The notes beneath the pieces were generated by a model. The model saw only the letters and a program-made list of their open reading frames with translations, made no database searches and was not told where the DNA came from. This document shows, in pieces, positions 52,419 through 61,100 of a stretch of 64,000 bases of DNA. The number at the start of each line of letters is the position of its first letter. Positions within the stretch are counted from its first letter, which is position 1. The position numbers and the translations under genes were made by a program. Source of the stretch: Gamarada debralockiae (Eukaryota; Ascomycota; Leotiomycetes; Helotiales; Hyphodiscaceae); assembly GCA_002803225.1 (NCBI GenBank), contig NXFV01000112.1, forward strand, positions 62,001 to 126,000, written 5' to 3'.

Positions 52419-54581
52419 TCACTCTTGCTCGGGCGCGACAACATATCTGAGGTAAGTATGGCCGCCCAGCCACTGACTGCCTTCGACATTCTCTGACGTT
52501 TGTACTACGCTTCGTGGAAGACCTCGATTTGGTCCATCATGTCCACGATATCTCTCAAACGAGTGGGGGTGTCTCATATCAGCCGAAGACTGCTGCTGTA
52601 CACCCAATGAAGACATGGCTTCTTCGAGTAAAGGTTGCTTTCCCTTTTCCTCGACGGATATCGTAATCGGAGCACTGTCAACTCTCAGTGAAAGTACTTC
52701 AACTTCAACTTCAACTTTTCTAGGACGGGGCATCTCTTGGCCTCTGGGAAACTCCACATTCTTAAATGTTGTCGACTCTCGAATATGACTGAGTATCTCG
52801 ACCATAGGCGTAAAAATCGTTACTGTTGCCGGGCCATCACCAGTGCGACCCCAGAGCATCCCATAGACGCCATTGTCCTCTTCATCCACGATAAGAGCTC
52901 CACTGTCACCATCGACTCCGATGCCTCCTTGAATCCATTCATCAAGGGCCGTCTCATGCCTTTTCATGACGCACCATTCCTGAGTAACATACTCTTCGAG
53001 AAATATTGTACTCATCGTTGTGCTGATCTGGCCGCATTGATGGCCGCATGTCCTGCCCAGGGATCGTACGAGTGCTCCAGGCCTGAAGCTTGAAGGAACG
53101 TGCAATTCGTTTTCGAGGTCGGAACGAGATTCTTCGTGCCGGGACAAAATATCCTGCTCAATGCTGGAACAAGAGTCATGCAAGAAATCGAATAATGCCC
53201 AATCCATTTCCCTCTTTTCGATTCCGATCTCAGAGATGTAGCGGAACCCGGATCCTGACTGTGCTCGTTTTCTTGCTATTCGTTGCACTCTAAAGCGTTG
53301 GTCAGATTTGCATTTTGCAATCAGGGCTTCGAAGAAAGGGCATAAGCCAAATGCCCTGGCGTCGAAGTCGGTCCCCAAAAAGACTCCCAAGAATTGGCCA
53401 ATCTCCTTGTCTAAATTTTGTTCAAGTTGGAATTGAGCACATAGAGAGCACTGGTGATTGGTGTTGGCTAAGAGGGTTCGAGATTCCTCACTGAGAACAG
53501 AAAGCATTATTTCAAAACGATCTTGTTCAGATATATGAGTGATTAAGGGAATGTCCGAAAGCTCTTGTAAGTCTGGAATGAGGTGATTCACAGTCAAGAC
53601 CATCGGAGTTTTACCCACAAGAAGATAGCAACCGAGGGTTGCAGTGTCTTGGAAACTCCCAGCTATCCCAATCGAAGCCCCAGTTCCAGGCACTTCCGAG
53701 AATTGACGATTTCTAGGTCGACATATGGGTGGGAGATGGCGCAAATGGGAACCAACAGAACGACGAACTTGGCTCTTTTGGAAGAGAAGCTGCATCGAAT
53801 TGAGAGAGTCTGTTGGAAGAGCGGATTCTGTGAGCCAGTCCGACTTGGATATGATGGCTTGCAACTCCCTTTTCACGACCAAACTGAGTGATTGGGCTGT
53901 ATTGACTATGATTGTAGGCCGGGATGAAATTTCGTCGAGGCCAACTCGAAAGAGGTGAATTGATGTTATTTGCCCTTCAGTGTGATGTGTTTGGCCGATC
54001 TGCAACATAGTATCCCGGCAAGTTTGGCCTAATTGTGGTAGTCGCCGGTTCCACTCTGATATGAGTTGTGCATCAGAGTCCTCTCGTAGTACAAATATTG
54101 CTCCCAGCTCAATCTCAGAAACGATTGGGATCAATGGGATCAGGGTTGATCTTTCATCGAGACTAGAAGTAACATCTTAGTACTGGACAATTAATGGCTG
54201 CTTACGGTTGAATACATACCGTAACGCTGGCGAGTACTCTTCTCTTGAAATTACCACAGAGTTTTCGAGAAACCCGGAGGGTCTCAACAACCCATCGGTT
54301 GGCCCCGTTCTGCGCGGGACTCTGTAGCGTTCTTCGGAGTTCGAGCCTCCAGGTCGATGAAAGCCCTGGGCGAAATCTTCTCCCGGTGCCGCAGACCTAA
54401 GGACTTTCCTATTCTCTTCTTCGATTTCAGCCTCGGAGGCAAGATGACTTTTGACGTCGCAATCGATGCATCTCGAATGACTACACTGAGGGCAGTCGCC
54501 CAAGGCCATCGAGATCCCTGTGTCTTTGCATCCACAACACGTCCACAGCTTCACTGTACGGTTTCCACCTAGTGGAGCCAT
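52419..54581 (-). CDS. Cys-rich (zinc-ribbon-like) module fused to a trypsin-fold protease domain
   Basis: Two exons, 54220-54581 and 52419-54162, intron of 57 nt (GTATGT..CTTCTAG), 701 aa from MAPLGGNRTVKLWTCCGCKD. The first 50 residues contain a Cys cluster, WTCCGCKDTGISMALGDCPQ with CSHSRCIDC, typical of the zinc-binding module found on many fungal orphan and STAND-associated proteins. From about residue 290 there are chymotrypsin-fold marks: TPMVLTVNHLI (the His of LTAAH type), EMDWALFDF (Asp in the DxAL context) and GVDGDSGALIVDEEDNGVYG (the GDSG Ser) then MLWGR. The spacing between His, Asp and Ser is longer than in trypsin, owing to a large insert with a CSLCAQF pair. No signal peptide. 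It may be an intracellular effector protease. The C-terminal 130 residues are polar. Confidence 0.8.
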
Positions 54582-55089
54582 TATGTAACCTTTGTCAAGT
54601 TCGTCCTCAAATTGGAAGAAGCGAGGTATGTTAAAGAAGAAAAGAATGCGCGAAGATAAGGTGCGAGGCTGGAGGCAGCTCTTTGAAATGAGGCGGACAC
54701 GGCAGACGGCTGGGGCACAAACGAGGCTGAGCGATTTGACCAAATAATACTGAACTTGATATCTTCACGAAATCATTGCTTCAGGACACCGTAGTCGATG
54801 TAGTCGTTGATGTGGATGATAATTAAATCAAATGGTATCTCCTATGAGACAACCTTCTTCAATTGAGGCTCTATATATTGAGCGTGCGTTACGCATACGC
54901 TCCATAATGCCAACTCTCCTAGCAACTATGCCTGTAATTTCCATCGCAGTGGCTTTGACAATAGCTTACTTGGGACCCAAAATTCGGGGGGCTCCTCATC
55001 TACTCCTCATCAACATTCATCATCAACCGTCGTCACTTGTACGGAGGTTGGGGCGTTTGTCTCGTCAACATCAGAGGAGATTTGATTCC
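54582..55089. other. Upstream of the trypsin-like gene / downstream of NBP35
   Basis: About 500 bp. The open frame in line with the trypsin-like gene extends upstream to 54743 without an ATG better than 54581. A 96-codon plus-strand ORF (54832-55122) overlaps the 3' end of NBP35 and is not supported. A GAGCGATT word lies at 54729. Confidence 0.5.
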
Positions 55090-56121
55090 TCAATCCTCCG
55101 CCAAGACACTGTCGGCCTTTAACCCCATCTCCTCACCAACCCTTCTGACAACCCCTTTCAATGCCCTACATGCTGGACTGTCTGGCCAAGCATCGAAAAA
55201 GCTCTCGCCATAGTCGCTAGCCATTCCAATCCTTGGGTCGAGCGGCACAGCACCGAGGAACGGTACGTTCATCTCCTTTGCCAGTGCTCTACCTCCACCA
55301 GTCGTAGCCTGGAAGATTTGGCTCTCATGCGTACACTTTGGACACACAAAGCCCGACATATTCTCCACGATTCCCAAAACCCTGATTCCAGCCTTCCGAC
55401 AGAAATCGATCTCTTTCCGCACATCAAGAAGCGCAACCTCCTGTGGCGTAGTAACAACAACAGCTCCATCCACCCCGCTCTCTTTCAAGAACGAATTGAC
55501 ACTCAAATGTTCATCACTTGTTCCCGGCGGTGTATCCACGAGCAAGAAATCAATATCACCCCACTCCACATCCTTCAAAAACTGTTTTATCAGCCCATTC
55601 TTCTTCGGTCCTCTCCAAATAACCGCATCGTCCCTATTCGGCAGCATGAACTGAACACTCATAATCCCCAAATTCTCCATAACCCATACTGGAGACCAGC
55701 CAGCTCCACTAACATGTATAGTCTCAGCTTCCACACCCATCATCTTCGGTATGCTCGGCCCACAAATATCTGTGTCCATGATTCCCACTGTACTATCGGG
55801 GTTCGTAGCGAATGCATGCGCAAGTAATGATGTGAATGTGCTCTTCCCCACGCCACCCTTGCCTGATAAGATCAGGACTTTGTGTTTGATGCCTGATAAC
55901 CGTGCTGTGATTGCGGGGATGTCGGGATCGGGCCCTTTCGGTGCGGAGGCACATATTGCTTGGTTTGGACATCCTGCGCAGGAATCTGCTTTTCCTGCTG
56001 TCTCGGATTCGGGGCCTGGGCAGTGTTCGGGTTCGGGTGCGACGAGTTTGGGTGCTGCTTTGAGGGGGTTGGAGAGGACCTCTTGCACGGATTCGGGTGC
56101 TTCTTCGAGTGAGGGAGCCAT
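55090..56121 (-). CDS. NBP35: Cytosolic Fe-S cluster assembly scaffold Nbp35
   Basis: P-loop scaffold that with Cfd1 assembles 4Fe-4S clusters in the cytosol. Single exon, 343 aa. The N-terminal ferredoxin-like motif C-x13-C-x2-C-x5-C is intact (starting HCPGPESE and ending [20 protein letters not shown]). ATP site: deviant Walker [18 protein letters not shown]. Further motifs are [34 protein letters not shown] and the bridging CPKC in [15 protein letters not shown]. The N-terminal Fe-S motif separates it from Cfd1, which lacks it. Length and motifs are normal. Confidence 0.97.
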   Translation of the reverse strand: MAPSLEEAPESVQEVLSNPLKAAPKLVAPEPEHCPGPESETAGKADSCAGCPNQAICASAPKGPDPDIPAITARLSGIKHKVLILSGKGGVGKSTFTSLLAHAFATNPDSTVGIMDTDICGPSIPKMMGVEAETIHVSGAGWSPVWVMENLGIMSVQFMLPNRDDAVIWRGPKKNGLIKQFLKDVEWGDIDFLLVDTPPGTSDEHLSVNSFLKESGVDGAVVVTTPQEVALLDVRKEIDFCRKAGIRVLGIVENMSGFVCPKCTHESQIFQATTGGGRALAKEMNVPFLGAVPLDPRIGMASDYGESFFDAWPDSPACRALKGVVRRVGEEMGLKADSVLAED

Positions 56122-56508
56122 TATGATGATACTTCGAACGTTGAAAATTCAAATTATGTGACGAAAGATTGTGATGAAGAAAGAGTCAAGTGCCTGTTTT
56201 ACAAATCAACTTGAACTTTTGGCGGGCGGCAGAATTTATTAAAATTAGGAAGGCGGTGACAAGTGAGGATAGAGTTTCTCCGATTCCGGATGAAGCTCGG
56301 TCGCACCATCCAACAAAAACTGCAAGTGCAGGACTGGATCCCAATTCTTTGCAAAAAAGCACTATTGAGATTGCAGAGAAATATCTGTGTTCTTTGTTGA
56401 AATGAAACGAGACGTTAGAATCATCTCTGCTACGTGCTAAGTCTTTTAGCAGTTAAACTCTAATCTATACCTTTTCGTTCCAAGCCGCCTGAGCATCCTC
56501 ATCAGCCC
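56122..56508. other. Spacer upstream of NBP35
   Basis: About 390 bp holding the NBP35 promoter; no other feature seen. Confidence 0.5.
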
Positions 56509-56910
56509 TTGAGCAGCGTCGACCGGTCGAGCTCCGAACGAGATTTCATACCGTTTGAAGGTGAGCGACGCTATTCAGGTCTTAGAATCACTAAGATCTA
56601 TGCACGAAAGCTGGGACCAGGTGATCGATTTCGAGAAGCAGCGCGATGTACCGGAAGGACAACGCAAAGCTCCGCTAAGACAATCTTCATGTTCCTGTGA
56701 ACCTTTGTCATGGAGACGAAGTCTACTTGCGTCTTCACCACGGCTATCAACTTTCGGTGTTGTCAACAAGAAGCTAGGTCCTTTGAAGTGAAGCGATGTG
56801 TGGGCTACCTCACATACAAGCTCGATATCCCCACCCGTTGGAAAATACACTCAGTGATTTCCGTTGCACAGCTGGAGGCTATGATTCGCAAGGATGTAAG
56901 AAGAAAATGA
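56509..56910 (+). mobile_element. Relic of a Ty3/gypsy retrotransposon pol C-terminus
   Basis: Frame-shifted pieces in order: RPFHTV-like KVSDAIQVLE near 56550, the SCSCEPLSW stretch with 'VYLRLHHGYQLS' readable in another frame near 56720, then KKLGPLK, FEVKRCVGYLTYKLDIPTRW and KIHSVISVAQLEAMI. The order matches the end of Ty3/gypsy integrase: 'VYLRLHxGYxLP..KxGPFKVLRRVGxLAYxLxLPxxWxIHPVxSVAQLEP' (GPF/Y module). No LTRs, RT or RNase H are present, and the frame changes more than once, so it is a decayed fragment. Confidence 0.75.
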
Positions 56911-57561
56911 ATGACGAGAGATAAGCCATTGCTTCAGATCCGTGTTTCCCGCGATGCGGATTCTTGGTCGGGATCGGCCGTAGGAGACACAGTCAAGGAT
57001 CATGCGGGTCTTGGGGCAGCTGCTTGAGTATTGTGTATAAGTCCTAAGTAGGAGACCCAGCAGCATGCACAGGCATCGCAAAGCTGAAGCCCAAGCGTAC
57101 GAGTAGCGAAAAAGCGCCTCGGCGCGAAAGAAGTTCGGCTTATAACTGGACCCCAATGGGTTCTGAGGCTCACATTTCAGGCGGGCAAACCCCATTTGAC
57201 GTCTTATTTGGGGAAAGTATGGAACTAATACTTCTGAAATATATGGTAATGGTTCAATTGTTAACATAACTCTCCCATGTTTCACAACATTTTTAGTAAT
57301 ACTCCAGCAGCTAATTAAAGTATTGAACGCCACAAGTTAATTCTCGTTCAGCTGAATATGACCCTTTGCCTAATTGGCCAAAGCTGCCGAGATATTTCCA
57401 AAACGGCCAGAAAGCGGGAAGAGAGCCAGACTTGAGGCTGAGTGGCTTGCCGGGTTTTTCTATTAACCCAGCCTCACTTGACTGCCTCATATACTTAATA
57501 TACTGTGAATCGCCCAAACCCAAGATGATAGTACTATTGCACAAGTGTATACTGGATTTCA
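56911..57561. other. Decayed region between the gypsy relic and the membrane protein gene
   Basis: No supported gene. A plus-strand stretch around 57160-57230 reads GSEAHISGGQTPFDVLFGE, weakly like the integrase segment of another retroelement, but it is too short to call. The final part is the promoter of the 57.6 kb gene. Confidence 0.4.
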
Positions 57562-59598
57562 ATGTCTTCCCCGTCTTATATTTACACTGGTCCATGGATT
57601 AATCACTCACACGGGGTTGTGCTCGGAGCTACTATCACTTTGACTACACGCGATGCCGCCTTTCTACTCGCCCTACTTGCCATCATAGTGACTACCGCCG
57701 GCCACTCATTCTGGACAATTGTCAGCTACAGTGCGCATCAAATCCGATGTAATCAAGAACAGCACGATGTCATATTCTACCAACAACAGGCGATACTGAA
57801 AAATTCTAGCACAGCACTTGATGCAGCGTGGAAATTCTCCAGAACCTGTTTCGCGTGGCGGAAGCACACGAGAGTTCGGCGCTCTCGTTCATTATCCTTC
57901 ATTGCTTTGGCACTTTCCCTTGCTGCTTTATTTGGTGTTGCAAGTATCTTCTCGTCGCAAGTCACCAAAGCTGCTGGAAGCGAGGTTCTTATCAGCAGTA
58001 AAAACTGTGGATTCTGGTCGTTCAATATCACCTCTGTGGCAAATCAGTATAAATGGGACGTGAAAACTTTGAATGAGACTATCGCCGCGGCCAATTATGC
58101 TAGCTCTTGCTACGACACAAGCAATGAAAACACGCCGCAATGCAATACGTTCGTTGTTCCCGAGATTACTTGGACCACCGACCAGAATGCGTCTTGTCCT
58201 TTTGCTTCCGAGACTTGCTTCTCACCTACCGCGGCATACCAAATGGATACTGGACCATTGGACTCCCATAGTGTTTTGGGATTGGATGCAAGGAGCTCTG
58301 AACGGGTCACTGTTCGTAAAGTGGCAACATGTGCACCGATTCATTACCGTCCGTATACGAAGCTATCCAATGTCTCTTTTCCCGATGGCGAGGTGGACAC
58401 CTATGCGCAGGTCTACTTTGGAGATCTAGGGACTATCACAAATTACACGTACAGATACGACTTGCATTCTCAATATATCGGTTTGGGATATGATCTTCAG
58501 TGAGACATGATGTACGCTTCTAAGACTTACGTTGCGCTGACTACCATAAACAGAACCATAAGCACACAGGACTCAGCTGCAGGTGGCTGGACTCCTATCC
58601 CGGCCTTCAACAGAACCGATGCTGACGTATCGATGTTCTTTTTTGCCGCAAACGGCGCTGCATACACGTACCCCAACTCTGACCCGATATTCGGCGCAAA
58701 CCAAACCTTCACCACTGAAATTGACAACAGAGAGTTCACATTGTACTTCCCCGATCACGTATTCACCGTCTTAGGTTGCATCGATCAATATCAAATCTGC
58801 AACCTGAACTCAGCAGGCCTGAACGGTGAACCTACGCTGTGTACATCACTCACAGCACTTTCATTCGTCCCAGACGAAGCGGAAAGAATCGGATTGAATA
58901 TATACCAATATGCTACAGTGCAGACTATAGTCCTTGCTATGGCTGATTCCAGCATGTTCAATTCTGTCACTGGACGAGGACCATTAGCCCTGAAAGCACA
59001 AAGCACGGCTTTCACAGGTATTCAGGAGGCGGAATTGCCGAACAATCAGTGGCAGATAGAGCTGGGTAACTGGTTTGCTATATCCCTGGCTATTATACAA
59101 CAATATCTTGTCGAGAAGGCTGCTGGAGCAACGGATATTTTGGAATCTGGTGGATATATTACTAAGCCAACGAACAAATACGAAGAGGCTATTTGCCAGA
59201 GACAGATGATTCGCAATGTGGGTGGATATCAGAATTTCAGCACTCTTGGAGTTGCTATCATTCTCATTTTTGGCTCTGTATTGGTGATTCTTGGTCTGGT
59301 CATCGATATGGTCTTCGGGCTAATCCAGAAGCGGTTGCTTAAGGACTACTTGAGATTGAGTTGGATATCGGATGGCTATTTGCAGTTACAGCGGCTGGCT
59401 TACGACGGTGCTGGATATGATGACTGGGACGGTTGTGCTGATGAAATCCCTGTTTCGAAAGATATTGAAGGCCAGGTTCCACACTTGGGCGGTCTGGATA
59501 TTTCGGATATTGAGAATGTTCGCCTGATTACACCTGTAGTTGCTGCTGTCTCATCTGACGTCAAGAACGCGAGGCAAGAGGTTACAGTTACGGTTTAA
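57562..59598 (+). CDS. Fungal multi-span membrane protein with large cysteine-rich extracellular domain, unknown
   Basis: Two exons, 57562-58499 and 58554-59598 (54-nt intron GTGAGA..AACAG), 660 aa. Membrane segments: about residues 31-51 (AAFLLALLAIIVTTAGHSFW) and 108-130 (SLSFIALALSLAALFGVASI) at the N-terminus, and about 550-575 (LGVAIILIFGSVLVILGLVI) near the C-terminus. Between them lies a large, probably extracytoplasmic loop of about 420 residues with many Cys and N-glycosylation sequons (NIT, NAS, NVS, NYT, NRT, NQT). The cytosolic tail holds GYDDWDGCADEIPV. The layout matches a widespread lineage-specific family of uncharacterised plasma-membrane proteins in Pezizomycotina. No enzymatic motif was seen. 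Confidence 0.8.
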
Positions 59599-60775
59599 TG
59601 ACTGAGAATTACCGTCCCAACAAAAGTTGTCCGATAGATCTCCGATCACTACATTGCGTCTAATAATTGCGCTGGTGAAGACGAGGCTTTTGATGGGACA
59701 TATGGGAAGCATGCCAAATAAGCGGTCGCTCTGAAGGCACTGACCTAGTGTCGGACTAAATATGGTAATCTTTGGAATATCCACACTCAAGGTCCTGGCG
59801 ACGTGGATACACCAGGCGTGATAGTCATTTGCGTGCGTGCACCACAGTAAGGTTGAAGATATCCTTGTGTTAATGGGTACGCTCATCTTTGTACTCTATG
59901 ATTTCCTCCCCTTCCACAGAAAGTACCATCCATCCTCCTCCCTCCTGCCCCCTTCCTCCCCAACCCATACCATCCTCCATTCTCTTCATCACAAACACTC
60001 CAACACGCCTTCCCTCTCAACGACAACAACTCATAAACTTAGGAATCAATATCTACGTAAGTTAATCGGCTTTTTTAGAGTATAAATTAGAATATGGGAT
60101 ATTAATCCTTCAATTTAGTTTAGCGGTCGTTGATAGGAAAGGCTCCTCCGTGGAAAATGAGAGTCTGATTTGCTCATTCTGGTTGAGCAATTAGACTTGG
60201 AGCATATCATGAAAGGATTTAGCTCTTCGAATATCCTTTTCTTGGCTGCTGAACCTGGCTAAATGGTTACTATCTTATCTTCCAATTTCAACGGTACTTG
60301 GAGCTCAGGCAGTTTGAAGTTGGAAAGAAGGCGTATCGGCACGTGACGGCAACACGTGACGAGCGGGTACGCCAATGAACAAGAGCTTTCCGTGGCCCGC
60401 GCGCGCTGCGATCCTTCACCCCCAATTGAATTCCCGGCTGTCTAGGAGGGTGGTCAAGGCGGTGTAGAATTTGACGAAGAAACATTTTCTCCAATCGGAC
60501 CTCAAATCACGCCTTCAATACAATTGCATGTAGAGGTTCCACTATGGACCTTCTTAAAGAAGAGATCACTAAAAGGGCAATACATCGTGTGCTGGCAATG
60601 CTGGCTTGCTGACCACCCTCCCGTGGCCGTCTGTGGGACGAAGAATTAGGATTATGGCCGTCAGTGGCTTATTGTCACTGAAAGATTATCTGATGTCATA
60701 CAAGAACTGCCGCAAAGTTGATATATCGAAAAATATTCCAATGACGAGCTGTGTAGCCGTTACTTTGAACTAGCC
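59599..60775. other. Intergenic region upstream of CHO2
   Basis: About 1.2 kb with no supported gene. It includes a C/T-rich tract (59930-60020) and the doubled CACGTGAC site at 60340-60360. Confidence 0.5.
60340..60360. promoter_or_regulatory. Direct repeat of CACGTGAC upstream of CHO2
   Basis: CACGTGAC at 60340-60347 and again at 60353-60360, 13 bp apart, on the same face of the helix within error. It lies about 740 bp before the CHO2 ATG. Yeast CHO2 is controlled by the bHLH pair Ino2/Ino4 via a CATGTG-type element, so an E-box pair here is suggestive, though the spacing to the ATG is large. Confidence 0.45.
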
Positions 60776-60976
60776 ATGGCTTGCATGGACCTTAAGGCCG
60801 CCGTCAATGGGGAGCTTGGAATGCGCGATTCACCAATTGAATCCACCGCTCCTCCCCACGCTTATGCTTGGTCTCAAATCAACAACGCTATTTCATATCT
60901 CAAGGAGCCCACATACATGGCGAGCCCAAGGCCCCAGAGGTCAATCCAACTTTTATCTCAACTTCGAAAGCAATAA
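60776..60976 (+). other. Possible 66-codon upstream ORF in the CHO2 leader
   Basis: An ATG in good context (GCCATGG) starts MACMDLKAAVNGELGMRDSP, ending with TAA 125 nt before the CHO2 start. It has no family features and lies where a CHO2 leader would be. It is either a uORF or chance. Confidence 0.3.
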
Positions 60977-61100
60977 CATCTACCAAAGCCCCTGGAAACA
61001 TTCGATATTACCGCGTTTTGGTGACGTCGTTGACAACCAAGACAAAGAGTCTCAAGGACTTCAGTGTGAGTGGGATTCAACTCCGCAACTCTACTTCAAC

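Noticed and set aside
54832..55122. 96-codon plus-strand ORF with a hydrophobic stretch
   Set aside because: Overlaps the NBP35 stop from the other strand, no family and no supporting signals.
56851..57595. Two minus-strand ORFs of 94 and 160 codons
   Set aside because: Opposite to the retroelement relic, with no recognisable domain.
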